NCBI RefSeq assembly: GCF_001544095.1
Contig: NZ_BCPT01000002.1
Location: forward strand, 186,001 to 250,000
Length of the DNA stretch: 64,000 bases
From: Enterococcus casseliflavus NBRC 100478
GTDB taxonomy: Bacteria > Bacillota > Bacilli > Lactobacillales > Enterococcaceae
Reading direction: 5' to 3'
The notes under the pieces were generated by a model. That model was not told the origin of the DNA, made no database searches, and saw only the letters and a program-made list of their open reading frames with translations. Within the stretch, counting starts at the first letter, position 1; each line of letters starts with the position of its first letter. Shown one piece after another: positions 1-8,792 of the stretch. The position numbers and the translations under genes are program-made.

Positions 1-1097
1 ATTGCTGCTGCCACTCTAGGCCCAAAGAATGCCGCCGTAGAATAACCAATAAAGACGATTCCATAGTTGACTCCTTGATTGATCGGTCCGTAATTTTCCA
101 TAACGATCGATGGGAAAACCCCCATCACGCCCCCGAAGCACAGTCCTAAACCGATGATCCCGACAGTGAAGATCACGGTTGTTTGACCAAGCGTTAATAA
201 GAATAAGGACAATGCCACCACGCCATAGATGATCATCAACGTATTCGTCCGACCAATTTTATCAGAAACGGTGCCCCAAAGGACACGACCAAAACAGTTG
301 CTCAATGAGTACAAGCTGACATAAAAAGCAGCGGCGGCTGCCGTCAAACCGAACATACTTTGCCCGATCACTGATGCGTTAGAAGCAATCATCAAACCTG
401 AGAAAGCCCCTGCCCCTAACATAACGATAATCAAGTAGAAGGTTGGGGTCTTTAGCATGTCCAACCAATTCAGATTGATTTGTGGGCCATTTTTCCCTTG
501 CGCCGCTGGTTGCCAACCTGCTGGGCGATAATCTTCTGGTGCCTTGCGAATAAACAGACTAGCCACTAAGACGATCACGATATAGGCGATCCCTAAAATC
601 CGAAACGCTGCTAGTACATCTTGTGATTCGATCAAACGATTTGCAATCGGTGCGGCAATAATCGCTGCCCCACCCATACCTGCTGTGATCAAGCCAGAAG
701 CCAGTCCCCGTTTATCTGGGAATAGCCGAATCGTATTGCTTAAACAAGCCGAATAGGCAAAGCCTTGCCCTAAACCAGCAAAGACTCCATAGGTCAGGTA
801 AAGCATGGCGGGTGAGTTGACCAATCCCGTCAGGAAGAAGCCCGCTCCGAACAACACGCCTCCACCAGCGATGACCCATCTAGCGGCTCCTCGGTCTGTC
901 AGCAAACCACCCAAAATCATGGTAATCGGGCCAACTGCGGCATTGATGGTAAAGGCTAACATGATCTCTTCCATGGACCAGCCTTTTAATTGACTAAGAG
1001 GTCCTGCAAAAACACTAAAGGCGTAAACGGCGCCCGTACACAGCAATACCGCGGTCGAAGCGATCAGAATCAGCCAGCGATTGATTTTTGTTTCCAT
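1..1097 (-). CDS. OFA-family MFS transporter (partial, C-terminus beyond window)
   Basis: Translating the minus strand from the ATG at 1097 gives about 365 residues, open to the window edge. It begins METKINRWLILIAS and has alternating hydrophobic segments typical of a 12-helix major facilitator. The early segment GAVYAFSVFAGPL and the following GGLLTDRG loop are typical of the oxalate/formate antiporter (OFA) branch. An AAGGAGAG ribosome site lies 7 nt upstream. It follows the flavoprotein reductase gene in the same direction after a 90-bp gap containing a hairpin, so it is probably the last gene of that operon. It may move the organic acid reduced by the reductase or its product. The substrate cannot be read from sequence. 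Confidence 0.85.
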   Translation of the reverse strand, partial: METKINRWLILIASTAVLLCTGAVYAFSVFAGPLSQLKGWSMEEIMLAFTINAAVGPITMILGGLLTDRGAARWVIAGGGVLFGAGFFLTGLVNSPAMLYLTYGVFAGLGQGFAYSACLSNTIRLFPDKRGLASGLITAGMGGAAIIAAPIANRLIESQDVLAAFRILGIAYIVIVLVASLFIRKAPEDYRPAGWQPAAQGKNGPQINLNWLDMLKTPTFYLIIVMLGAGAFSGLMIASNASVIGQSMFGLTAAAAAFYVSLYSLSNCFGRVLWGTVSDKIGRTNTLMIIYGVVALSLFLLTLGQTTVIFTVGIIGLGLCFGGVMGVFPSIVMENYGPINQGVNYGIVFIGYSTAAFFGPRVAAA

Positions 1098-1146
1098 TTT
1101 TTCTCTCCTTTGCTTTAAGCATGTTACTTTATTCACATGTTTTTTC

Positions 1147-1187
1147 AAAAGCTAGCGCGCGTGTCGAGACACAACGCGCAAGGCTTT
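1147..1187 (-). terminator. Intercistronic GC-rich hairpin
   Basis: Directly after the reductase stop, AAAAGCC..GCGCG..GTGTC pairs with GACAC..GCGCG..GCTTTT. On the minus strand the stem is followed by TTTTG then A residues rather than a clean U-tract. It may be a weak terminator or an RNA-processing or stability element reducing transporter expression. Confidence 0.5.
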
Positions 1188-3614
1188 TTATTCGAGATGT
1201 TCTGCGACTGCTGTTTTTCCAGCAATTCGGCCAAAAGTAAAGATGTCTGTCAACGAGTTGCCGCCTAAGCGATTGCCAGCATGGATCCCCCCAGCAACTT
1301 CCCCTGCTGCATACAGCCCTTCAATGATTTGATCTTCCTTCGTCAACACATGGGTTTGCGGATCGATCTTCAATCCCCCCATCGTGTGGTGAACCGCTGG
1401 TTTTCTTGGTGTGGCATAGAAAGGCGCTTTTTCCACTTTCAAGTCGAAGACATCTTTGCCAAACTCTGGGTCCTTCCCAGCATCCACATAGCTGTTGTAT
1501 TTCGCAACGGTCGCCTCTAAGACGGCTGGATCAACATTGATCTGCTCTGCCAGGCCAGCCAAGGTCTCACTGCGGAACAGCGTACCAGCAGCTACTTGCT
1601 TATCGATTTTTTCTTGGCTCGTGTTATAAGCGGTTTTCTTGATCTCTTCATCCGCGATCAAATAGAACAATCCGCCATTATCGATCGCCGCTTGGGTCAA
1701 TACATCGCGGCTTTCGTATTCATTGACAAAGCGTTCACCCTTTTGATTGACCATCACAAAGTTAGCAGGTGGCACTTGCAGGCCACTGAACAAAGCCCCT
1801 GTGTTTGGATCAGATACGGGCATCATTTGCGAAAAGCCCATGCCAACAAGGTCCGCGCCAGCACTTTCCCCTAGTTTGATCCCGTCACCAGTGATCGCTG
1901 GTGAATTTGACGTTTTGATATCGTCTTCGATCTCTGTCCAATAGGTATTGTATTTTTTCAACATTTTCGTATTCGCTCCGAACCCACCAGAAGCTAAAAT
2001 CACTGCTTTGGCATGGATCGTGACTTTTTGACCGTTACGGCCTTCCCCGATGATTCCAGTAACCTTGCCATCTTCGATCAATAATTCTTTGACAGGCGTA
2101 TCGGTTAAGATCGTTCCCCCATGTTCTTTCACGAATTGATGCAAAGCAGAGACAAAGGCATACCCTTCGTTTTTGACTGGTTTATGTCCTCGGCGCCATT
2201 TCGCTCCTACTGGCATATCGACATTGTTCATATCAAATTCTACGCCGATTCCTTCTAGCCATTTCACTGAGTCCAATGCTTGATCCGTCAAGATCTTCAC
2301 TAGCTCGTATTTCCCATAGATCGGTTGACCATTCAAATCTTTGCGTTTTCCGCCTAAATAGGTTTGAATTCGATGCCACAAAGCAGAATCAAATAAGTAT
2401 TCTTTTTCGGGCGTCGTTTCTGAAAGATACGCAGTGATTTGTGCCTTCAAAGCTTTGAAGTCTGGCAAGTATTCTGCATCGATCTCTTGCTCATCGATCG
2501 TCAGCACTTCTTCTAAAGCACTGCGTTCGCCAGGCAATGCGGAAAAGCCGTTTTGCCATTTTGGATCTGCGGCATTCATCGGTCCGCCAGTACGTACGGT
2601 ATTGCCTCCGATCGCTGGGAATTTTTCTACTAAGATCACGTCTTTATTGGCTTGCAGCACACTGGCAGCTGCACTCAGGCCCGCACCGCCGCCACCTACG
2701 ACAACGACATCGGTGGTATACGTTTCATCTTCTGTTTGCAAAGCACTGGCGGCTTTTGGCCGTTTGCGCAAGACATCTGGGTTCGCACCAGCCATTTTCA
2801 CGGCTTTTGCTACGCCATCAACGACACCGTTACTAGTAACCGAAGCACCAGAGATCGCATCGACATTTAAGGTTTGCCCTTCAATGATCTCTTGAGGAAT
2901 CCGTACGAAAACGACATCAGCGATCCCTTCGGATTCACCAGAAGTATCGATATCGATAGCTTCGATCCGTTCTTCACTCAATTTGACGACCATTGGTAGA
3001 TCCCCGTTATGTCCTGGTGCTGTGACGGTGTATTCGCCAGGCTCATAAACGACTTCTTCTGGTACGTTCAACAAATTAGCGACTTCCGTAAACCGAACGA
3101 ACTTGCGGAAACAGCTTTCCAAAAAATCGACCGTTCGTTGATCTTTTAAATTGCCTTGTTCATCAAAGGCTTGATGCGCACGTCCCAACAAGAACTCATT
3201 TCCTGGCATGACTGTCGCATTGACACCCGGTGCATCAAGGATTTGGCGCAAATGAAGCTGTGCTCGCGAAGAGCCTTGTACATCGTAGGATGCACCGACG
3301 ATCATCACTGGTTTGCCATCAAAGGGATGGAGATTGAAGGAGAGCCATTCCAAGACGCTTTTCAATGCGGAAGGAATCGAATGGTTATGCTCTGGTGTCG
3401 CAATGATCACCCCATCGGCTGCTAAAATCTTGCTATTTAACCGTTGGATCACTTCACTATTGGTTTGATCTTGTGTTTCATTGAACATTGGGACATCCTT
3501 GATTTCCAGCAGTTCAATTTCTGCTAGGGCAGCAAATTCTCGCTGCATAAACGCCACTAATTGGCGATTGGTGGATTTTTTGGCGTTCGTTCCGATTAGG
3601 CCGACAAATTTCAT
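1188..3614 (-). CDS. Three-domain flavoprotein ene-reductase (HcrB/fumarate-reductase-like)
   Basis: 808 residues with three domains. Residues 1-180 are an NADPH-dependent FMN reductase (flavodoxin-like; [24 protein letters not shown]). Residues about 200-280 are an FMN_bind domain with the flavinylation motif D252-A-I-S-G-A-S258. Residues 300-808 are a fumarate-reductase-type FAD domain ([42 protein letters not shown]). This is the layout of soluble NAD(P)H-dependent fumarate, acrylate, urocanate and hydroxycinnamate reductases. Electrons would pass from NAD(P)H through FMN, covalent FMN and FAD to an activated C=C bond. There is no signal peptide, so it is cytoplasmic. Its partner FMN reductase, the divergent LysR gene and nearby apbE support this role. 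Substrate is unproven; a hydroxycinnamate is favoured by resemblance to Lactobacillus plantarum HcrB, recalled rather than searched. Confidence 0.85.
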   Translation of the reverse strand: MKFVGLIGTNAKKSTNRQLVAFMQREFAALAEIELLEIKDVPMFNETQDQTNSEVIQRLNSKILAADGVIIATPEHNHSIPSALKSVLEWLSFNLHPFDGKPVMIVGASYDVQGSSRAQLHLRQILDAPGVNATVMPGNEFLLGRAHQAFDEQGNLKDQRTVDFLESCFRKFVRFTEVANLLNVPEEVVYEPGEYTVTAPGHNGDLPMVVKLSEERIEAIDIDTSGESEGIADVVFVRIPQEIIEGQTLNVDAISGASVTSNGVVDGVAKAVKMAGANPDVLRKRPKAASALQTEDETYTTDVVVVGGGGAGLSAAASVLQANKDVILVEKFPAIGGNTVRTGGPMNAADPKWQNGFSALPGERSALEEVLTIDEQEIDAEYLPDFKALKAQITAYLSETTPEKEYLFDSALWHRIQTYLGGKRKDLNGQPIYGKYELVKILTDQALDSVKWLEGIGVEFDMNNVDMPVGAKWRRGHKPVKNEGYAFVSALHQFVKEHGGTILTDTPVKELLIEDGKVTGIIGEGRNGQKVTIHAKAVILASGGFGANTKMLKKYNTYWTEIEDDIKTSNSPAITGDGIKLGESAGADLVGMGFSQMMPVSDPNTGALFSGLQVPPANFVMVNQKGERFVNEYESRDVLTQAAIDNGGLFYLIADEEIKKTAYNTSQEKIDKQVAAGTLFRSETLAGLAEQINVDPAVLEATVAKYNSYVDAGKDPEFGKDVFDLKVEKAPFYATPRKPAVHHTMGGLKIDPQTHVLTKEDQIIEGLYAAGEVAGGIHAGNRLGGNSLTDIFTFGRIAGKTAVAEHLE

Positions 3615-3632
3615 GACTGGTTCCTCTCTTTC

Positions 3633-4238
3633 TTATGCTTGTTCCCACGAAAATTTCTTTGCTCGTTCTTTAGCCGTTGAATATTCACTGACCAGACGGT
3701 TCGTGATTTCGACAAACAAGACAAATTCATTGAAACAATCTTCGAGTTCGGCAACTTTTTCGCTATCGATCAAGTTTCCTTGTTCATCGAAGGCTTGCAT
3801 GGAGTGCCCTAATAAAAATTCCGCACTCGGCATGATTCGAGCTTTTACTTCTGGTGCATCTAAGATCTGACGCAAGTGGGCTTGGGCTCTCGATGAACCT
3901 AATGCACCAAGAGAAGCACCCGTGATCATCACTGGTTTGTCGATCAAAGGCCGCGTCGTATAAGAAAGCCATTCAATCATGCTTTTTAGCACCGCTGGGA
4001 TCGAGTGATCGTATTCTGGTGTACTGATGATCACCCCATCGGCTGCTTCGATCTTCTCTGACAAGGCTTGGACTGCCGCTGGTGCCGTCCGATCTTCTGG
4101 TTCATTAAATGCTGGCAGATCACTGATTTCGCAAAGTTCGATCTCCGCTTGGTCACTAAAATGGCTTTGAATAAATTGCAGTAAGCGACGGTTGGTCGAA
4201 CACGTCGAGTTGGTTCCTACGATTCCAATCAATTTCAT
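3633..4238 (-). CDS. NADPH-dependent FMN reductase (HcrA-like)
   Basis: A 201-residue flavodoxin-like FMN reductase starting MKLIGIVGTNSTCSTNRRLL. It aligns by eye over its whole length with residues 1-180 of the downstream 808-residue protein (GVIISTPEYDHSIPAVLKS against [19 protein letters not shown]), so the two are paralogues. I chose the ATG at 4238 because AGGAGA lies 8 nt upstream; ATGs at 4244 and 4271 are too close to or upstream of that site. It is first in the operon, 18 bp before the reductase, and probably supplies reduced flavin or forms a complex with it. Confidence 0.85.
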   Translation of the reverse strand: MKLIGIVGTNSTCSTNRRLLQFIQSHFSDQAEIELCEISDLPAFNEPEDRTAPAAVQALSEKIEAADGVIISTPEYDHSIPAVLKSMIEWLSYTTRPLIDKPVMITGASLGALGSSRAQAHLRQILDAPEVKARIMPSAEFLLGHSMQAFDEQGNLIDSEKVAELEDCFNEFVLFVEITNRLVSEYSTAKERAKKFSWEQA

Positions 4239-4455
4239 TATCATCTCTCCTAATTGTGAATAATTTAACATTTAACAATAAATAAAAAGTTTTTGACCAT
4301 TGGCTTTGATTTCTTTTTTCAATCGTTTCTCAAGTTGGTTTTTAAGACCTACTGAGATGAAAGGCTTCTTCCTAAACAAAAAAATCTTCCCCAAGTACCC
4401 ATTTAGTTTACGACTGAATTCTTTATTTGTGAAATATTTATTTAATTATCCATCG

Positions 4456-4471
4456 ATAACAAATTTGTTAT
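4456..4471. promoter_or_regulatory. Perfect 16-bp palindrome, candidate LysR-type operator
   Basis: ATAACAAATTTGTTAT is a perfect inverted repeat in the space between the lysR gene and the divergent reductase operon. It overlaps the first bases of the probable lysR -10 (TATAAT, 4469-4474), where an autoregulatory LysR-type protein would bind. Operator identity is inferred from position and symmetry. Confidence 0.6.
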
Positions 4472-4474
4472 AAT
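4469..4474 (+). promoter_or_regulatory. Probable -10 of the lysR gene
   Basis: TATAAT, 27 nt before the lysR start. The -35 region at a 17-bp spacing (TTATCC, 4446-4451) is a poor match, consistent with a regulated promoter. AGGAGG for the gene starts near 4488. Confidence 0.55.
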
Positions 4475-4501
4475 AAGAAAAATGACTAGGAGGACCACGC
4501 A

Positions 4502-5416
4502 ATGGCACTTAAAGATTCCCATCTGATGCTGCAATACCTCGATACCTTGTTAAAGCATAGCAACTATACCAAAGCCGCCAAAGACCTCTACATCTCACAG
4601 CCTTACTTGACACAAACCGTGAAACGTGCCGAACAAGAGCTAGGGACCCCCATCATCAATCGGCAGCCGGGTCATTTTCAACTGACGGAAGCTGGTAAAA
4701 TCTATTATCAATATCTGGAAACCTTGGAAACAGAGTCTGCCAAATTGAAAAGTCGGCTGTCTTGGTATACAGCGACCGAGAAGCGTTCTTTGCGCTTAGG
4801 CATCTTGCCGAGCCTTGGTTCCTATCTGCTGCCACTCTTTTTGCCTGCATATTATGAACACTATCCCAACGTGCACTTTTTCTTACGGGAAGACCTGCCG
4901 AAGCACAATGAAAAACGACTGTTGAATGGGCAGCTGGACTTTTTTATCGGACAAAATCCTGAGACGATCGCACCGAATCTAACAGTCCACAGTACCAATC
5001 AAGAACGGTATCTAGCGATCATTCCGCCTTGTTCTCCCCTGTATCAACCAGAGAAGCGGTATTTAGCACCTGATTCATTGGCAGTCAAAGACTTGCTGCA
5101 AAGTCCGTTGATTTTGACTGCCAGCGGCTCGGCGATTCGGCGCCAAATCGATCAATTGCTGCAAAAATACAAAGTAGAGGCGACCGTGCTCATAGAAAGC
5201 AGCAATATTTATACAGCAGCGGCATTAGCAGAAAACAACCTTGGGATTGCGATCGTACCAGAAAGCGTGCTGCAAGCAGCGACCGCGACTCCTTTTAATC
5301 TTTATCCAATGCCAGAGGAACTCTTGTCCCTCACCTATTTTATTGCCCATCAAGCCGAACGGGCATTGTCAAACAGCGAAGCCGACTTGATCGAGACCTT
5401 TTTGCAACACGTCTAG
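4502..5416 (+). CDS. LysR-family transcriptional regulator (HcrR-like)
   Basis: 304 residues. The N-terminal winged helix-turn-helix includes NYTKAAKDLYISQPYLTQTV (about residues 20-40). The C-terminal part is a periplasmic-binding-like effector domain (RLGILPSLGSYLLPLFLP; LDFFIGQNPE; LGIAIVPESVLQAA). It is transcribed away from the flavin reductase operon with 263 bp between start codons, the classic arrangement of a LysR regulator and its target. The effector is probably the unsaturated acid reduced by the operon. A perfect palindrome over its own promoter suggests autoregulation. It converges on apbE across a shared terminator. Confidence 0.9.
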   Translation: MALKDSHLMLQYLDTLLKHSNYTKAAKDLYISQPYLTQTVKRAEQELGTPIINRQPGHFQLTEAGKIYYQYLETLETESAKLKSRLSWYTATEKRSLRLGILPSLGSYLLPLFLPAYYEHYPNVHFFLREDLPKHNEKRLLNGQLDFFIGQNPETIAPNLTVHSTNQERYLAIIPPCSPLYQPEKRYLAPDSLAVKDLLQSPLILTASGSAIRRQIDQLLQKYKVEATVLIESSNIYTAAALAENNLGIAIVPESVLQAATATPFNLYPMPEELLSLTYFIAHQAERALSNSEADLIETFLQHV

Positions 5417-5430
5417 CTTTCTTTTTACAA

Positions 5431-5480
5431 AAAAACAAGCAGCCACCACCTATATTCCTAGGTGATCGCTGCTTGTTTTC
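5431..5480. terminator. Bidirectional terminator between lysR and apbE
   Basis: AACAAGCAGC (5434-5443) pairs with GCTGCTTGTT (5468-5477), with an inner CACCTA/TAGGTG stem. A-tracts lie to the left and Ts to the right, serving both converging genes. The apbE stop codon abuts the stem. Confidence 0.85.
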
Positions 5481-6420
5481 ATTCTGCTGTTGGCGTTTCG
5501 ATCAAACGGGCTAATTCTTGCGGATAGATCAACTCTCCATGTTTGGTAATGATTAACCCAGTGATTCCTTCTAACGGCGCCAGCTCCTGCAAGATGGCTT
5601 GTGGCTCTTTGCCGAACAAGCGGGTTGTCCAAATCTCTCCATCAACCGATTGGTCGGAGAGAATCGTGACACTGGCAATGGCTGACTCTAACGGATAGCC
5701 CGTATCTCGATCAAAAATATGATGATAGGTCTTGCCCGCTACCTGATAGGTTCGTTCATAGATCCCTGATGTAACGACTGATTGATTACGAACCTTCAAC
5801 GCTGCGACAAAATTCCCTCTTGGTAAGAAAGGGTTTTGGATCCCGATCCGCCAATAGCCATCTTGATGGCTTGGGGCATCGCCGTAAGTCACCACATTGC
5901 CTCCAAGATCGATCAAAGCGGCTGTAACACCAACCTGTTTGAAATAGGTCATCAACAAATCAGCAAAATATCCTTTTGCCACAGCCCCTAGATCAAGCTT
6001 CATGCCAGCAGCTAATCCGACGGTCTGCAGCGTTTCATCCAAAATGATCTTGGCAGGATCAGTCTTTGGCAGCAGCTCCGCGATTTTCTCAGGCGTTGGT
6101 AGATGAGCATCTTGGAACCCGATCCGCCATTCCTGCACCAAAGGACCGATGGCAATATTTAAGTAGCTATCTTTGGGTACGCTATGGGTTTTCCCTAGTG
6201 CGATCAATTCAAACAATTCCGGTGCGGTGGCGATCGCTCCTTGTCCTGCCTGCTGATTGATCTGCATCAACTCAGACGTCGGGTCATTGGCACTAAATCG
6301 CTGTTCAAAGGCCGCAGCTCTTTGAGCAGCTTCCTCTAAGATCACTTCTGGGGTTTCATGCTGCACCCAAATCGTGATCACCGTTCCCATTCCCTGTAAC
6401 ACTCGTTGGCCTTCTGGCAT
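5479..6420 (-). CDS. apbE: ApbE-type FAD:protein FMN transferase
   Basis: 313 residues. It transfers FMN from FAD to a Thr/Ser of FMN_bind domains. Family motifs are present: MGTVITIWV at the N-terminus, LDLGAVAKGYFAD, ALIDLGGNVVTYG, TSGIYERT and HHIFDRDTGYP, which includes the Mg-binding region. There is no signal peptide or lipobox, so it should act in the cytoplasm. That fits the cytoplasmic 808-residue reductase two genes away, whose FMN_bind domain carries a D-x-x-S-G-A-S acceptor. GGAG precedes the ATG. No other FMN_bind protein was seen in the window, so that reductase is the obvious client. Confidence 0.92.
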   Translation of the reverse strand: MPEGQRVLQGMGTVITIWVQHETPEVILEEAAQRAAAFEQRFSANDPTSELMQINQQAGQGAIATAPELFELIALGKTHSVPKDSYLNIAIGPLVQEWRIGFQDAHLPTPEKIAELLPKTDPAKIILDETLQTVGLAAGMKLDLGAVAKGYFADLLMTYFKQVGVTAALIDLGGNVVTYGDAPSHQDGYWRIGIQNPFLPRGNFVAALKVRNQSVVTSGIYERTYQVAGKTYHHIFDRDTGYPLESAIASVTILSDQSVDGEIWTTRLFGKEPQAILQELAPLEGITGLIITKHGELIYPQELARLIETPTAE

Positions 6421-6510
6421 TGTCCTTGCTCCTTTGTCCTCTTCTTTTGGCTATCATAGCAGTTTCTGGGAGAAAAAAGTAGTCTGCGGGATGCCGCCAC
6501 TGCTTTTTTT

Positions 6511-6541
6511 GAAAAAAAACTGCGAGGTCTCCCTCGCAGTC
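6511..6541 (-). terminator. Rho-independent terminator of ndh
   Basis: On the minus strand ACTGCGAGG pairs with CCTCGCAGT (6519-6540), followed by a run of eight Ts, 16 bp after the ndh stop. Confidence 0.9.
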
Positions 6542-6556
6542 TGCTGTCTCTATTGC

Positions 6557-7765
6557 TCAATGATAAAAGTCGAAGCGGCCTTTCGCCAATACTTCTTTGA
6601 CCCCACCGGTTTGGTACAAGGAACGGTCCATAATGGCTTTTTTCACCACGGAAGCGGGATAGCCTTTGATGCCCATTTTCCCTACTAAGCCAAAGGCATG
6701 GGTATTGCCGATAGACGCCACTGAACCTAATGATTCAAAGTGGAAATCTGTTGGTTTTTCCCCGTTCATTTGACGTAAGATATTTTTACCCGCATGCTGC
6801 CCCATCTTCAAAGCGATTTGAGCCGTTGTTGGATACGGGCGATTGGTCGCTGGGTCCATGACTGCTGAAACATCACCGACAACATAGACGTTACTATGAT
6901 CAGGGTCTGTTAGGTCTTGATTGACCATCACACGACCACGACGAGCAGAAAAGTTTGATTCAGCCATCACATGGCTGCCGCTGACGCCTGTGGTCCAAAC
7001 GATGGTTTTGGCTGATAATTCAGCTGTTGCTCCTGTATCGGCATCATCTTGATAGACAACGACACCTGGTTTGATTGCTTTGATGGGTTTACCAGTCAGG
7101 AAGTTCACGCCCCATTTAACGAGATTTTTGATCCCATAATCCGATAGTTTTTCATCAAACATCGGTAATAAACGAGTCACTGCTTCGACACAATACAGTT
7201 TGATGTCTTCTGGTTTGACGCCTGCTGCTTTCGCAAAGGTTTTACGGTTTTCCACCAATGAACCTAGCAATTCGATTCCGGTGAAACCAGCACCGCAGAC
7301 AACGATTTTTAGGTAGTCAGGATTTTGTGTTTCTTTGTATGCCTTCATTTGTTTCAACAAATGATGATAGATGTTTTCTGCGGAGTCGACATCCACCATT
7401 TCCAACGCATGCTCCTCGACACCAGGGATCCCAAATGATTCTGATTCAAAGCCTAACGCCACGATCAAATAATCATACGTGCACGTGGATTGATCTTTAA
7501 AAACGATCACTTGCTGGTTACGATCGATCGACGCCACTTCCTTTTGAACAAAGCTCGTCTTTTGGGGACGAACAACATCATTGATGGGATAGCAAATGCG
7601 GTCTCTTGGTTGCGTACCGGCCACAACTTCATGAAGATCGGTTGCCTCATAATGATAATCGTTTTTGTCGATCAATGTGATGTGAAACGCTTCTTTTGCT
7701 CCTTGCAGTACGTGCAATGCTCGCAATCCAGCATACCCTGCTCCTAAAATGACAACTTCCTTCAT
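6557..7765 (-). CDS. ndh: Type II NADH dehydrogenase (NDH-2)
   Basis: 402 residues, the usual length of the single-subunit, non-proton-pumping NADH:quinone oxidoreductase. It has an FAD-binding VVILGAGYAGLRAL at the N-terminus, an NADH-binding VVCGAGFTGIELLGSL near residue 155, and a second FAD motif VYVVGDVSAVMD near residue 295, followed by YPTTAQIALKMG. It would sit on the inner membrane face and reduce demethylmenaquinone. It lies 31 bp downstream of menA in the same direction, so quinone synthesis and reduction are probably co-expressed. It lacks the extra C-terminal membrane domain of extracellular electron transfer Ndh2 proteins. Confidence 0.92.
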   Translation of the reverse strand: MKEVVILGAGYAGLRALHVLQGAKEAFHITLIDKNDYHYEATDLHEVVAGTQPRDRICYPINDVVRPQKTSFVQKEVASIDRNQQVIVFKDQSTCTYDYLIVALGFESESFGIPGVEEHALEMVDVDSAENIYHHLLKQMKAYKETQNPDYLKIVVCGAGFTGIELLGSLVENRKTFAKAAGVKPEDIKLYCVEAVTRLLPMFDEKLSDYGIKNLVKWGVNFLTGKPIKAIKPGVVVYQDDADTGATAELSAKTIVWTTGVSGSHVMAESNFSARRGRVMVNQDLTDPDHSNVYVVGDVSAVMDPATNRPYPTTAQIALKMGQHAGKNILRQMNGEKPTDFHFESLGSVASIGNTHAFGLVGKMGIKGYPASVVKKAIMDRSLYQTGGVKEVLAKGRFDFYH

Positions 7766-7796
7766 GTTTCCTTACTTCCTTTCTTTGCTGTAAAAA

Positions 7797-8699
7797 TTAT
7801 AAAGTCAAACCAATCGCAAAACTCAGCACTTGTACGCATGCTCCGACCGCAAGGATCCGAACGGCACAAATGAAGGTCTCTCTTTTGATTTGTTTTTGCA
7901 TAAATCGTTTTGTCTGCTGCCAGACAAAGGGCGCCGCGAAAAAGGTCAGAACCAGTGACCAAGGCGCAATGTTGAGGGCAACTGAGGCAATGATCGCAAC
8001 AAACGCCAAGACGTTCATCGTGATAAATAATTTCAACGCACGGGCTTTACCAAGGTAATGCACTAGCGTATAGCGCTCATTTTTTTCATCCTCTTCCAGA
8101 TCACAAATGTTGTTTGCCAGCATCAAGTTGGCGATCCATAATGTGTTGGGTAATGAGATCAAGAAAATACTGCCGATCGTGGCAATATTCCATTCAAAGG
8201 TTTGATAGGCATTGAGATAGACACAGATCAACGAGATCATAAAGCCCATCGTAAAGCCAGAAAAGAACTCGCCTAAAGGCAAACTAGAAAGCGGCCGTGG
8301 ACCAGAGGAATAAAAGATCCCGACTAGGTAACAATACAGTCCCATCCAAAAGAGCGGCCAACCAACTACCATTGCCAAGGCGATTCCCATGGCGGCGGAA
8401 ACGATGATCATGGAGACCATCAACCAAAAAACCAATTTGACAGACAACTGTTCCCGACCAATGATATTGGTTTTTTCTTTGTAATCATGCCCTTCTGTGG
8501 CATGATGGTAATCGTTGTAGTTATCTAAAATATCCACCGCCATATTGAAGATCAGCATGGCAATGAAATACAATAGGACATAGCCAAGATGAATCGTTTG
8601 ATAATTGTACCAGCTGTAGCAGACACCAATGAAAAATGGCAAAATACTGGCGGTTTTTGCTTTAAATTCGACAAGTTCTAAAAATACAGGTAGCGTCAC
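7797..8699 (-). CDS. menA: 1,4-dihydroxy-2-naphthoate polyprenyltransferase (MenA, UbiA family)
   Basis: 300 residues with about eight hydrophobic helices. The two Asp-rich motifs of UbiA prenyltransferases are present: NMAVDILDNYNDYHH near residue 65 and NICDLEEDEKNERYTL near residue 200. The enzyme attaches a polyprenyl chain to dihydroxynaphthoate to give demethylmenaquinone, the enterococcal quinone. The start is GTG at 8699, supported by AGGAGG 7 nt upstream; no ATG fits as well. It is divergent from the polyprenyl diphosphate synthase gene that makes its co-substrate. Confidence 0.9.
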   Translation of the reverse strand: MTLPVFLELVEFKAKTASILPFFIGVCYSWYNYQTIHLGYVLLYFIAMLIFNMAVDILDNYNDYHHATEGHDYKEKTNIIGREQLSVKLVFWLMVSMIIVSAAMGIALAMVVGWPLFWMGLYCYLVGIFYSSGPRPLSSLPLGEFFSGFTMGFMISLICVYLNAYQTFEWNIATIGSIFLISLPNTLWIANLMLANNICDLEEDEKNERYTLVHYLGKARALKLFITMNVLAFVAIIASVALNIAPWSLVLTFFAAPFVWQQTKRFMQKQIKRETFICAVRILAVGACVQVLSFAIGLTL

Positions 8700-8792
8700 A
8701 ACTTCACCTCCTTTAGTGAGTGCATTAAACTAGTCAATCACGCCCCTTTACGCTAGAATAAGGGCTGAATGACTGTTAGAAAGGGTTATACT

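Noticed and set aside
2434-2895. 153-codon plus-strand open frame
   Set aside because: It is antisense to the FAD domain of the 808-residue reductase, has low-complexity Ser/Pro/Thr composition, no ribosome site and no recognisable domain.
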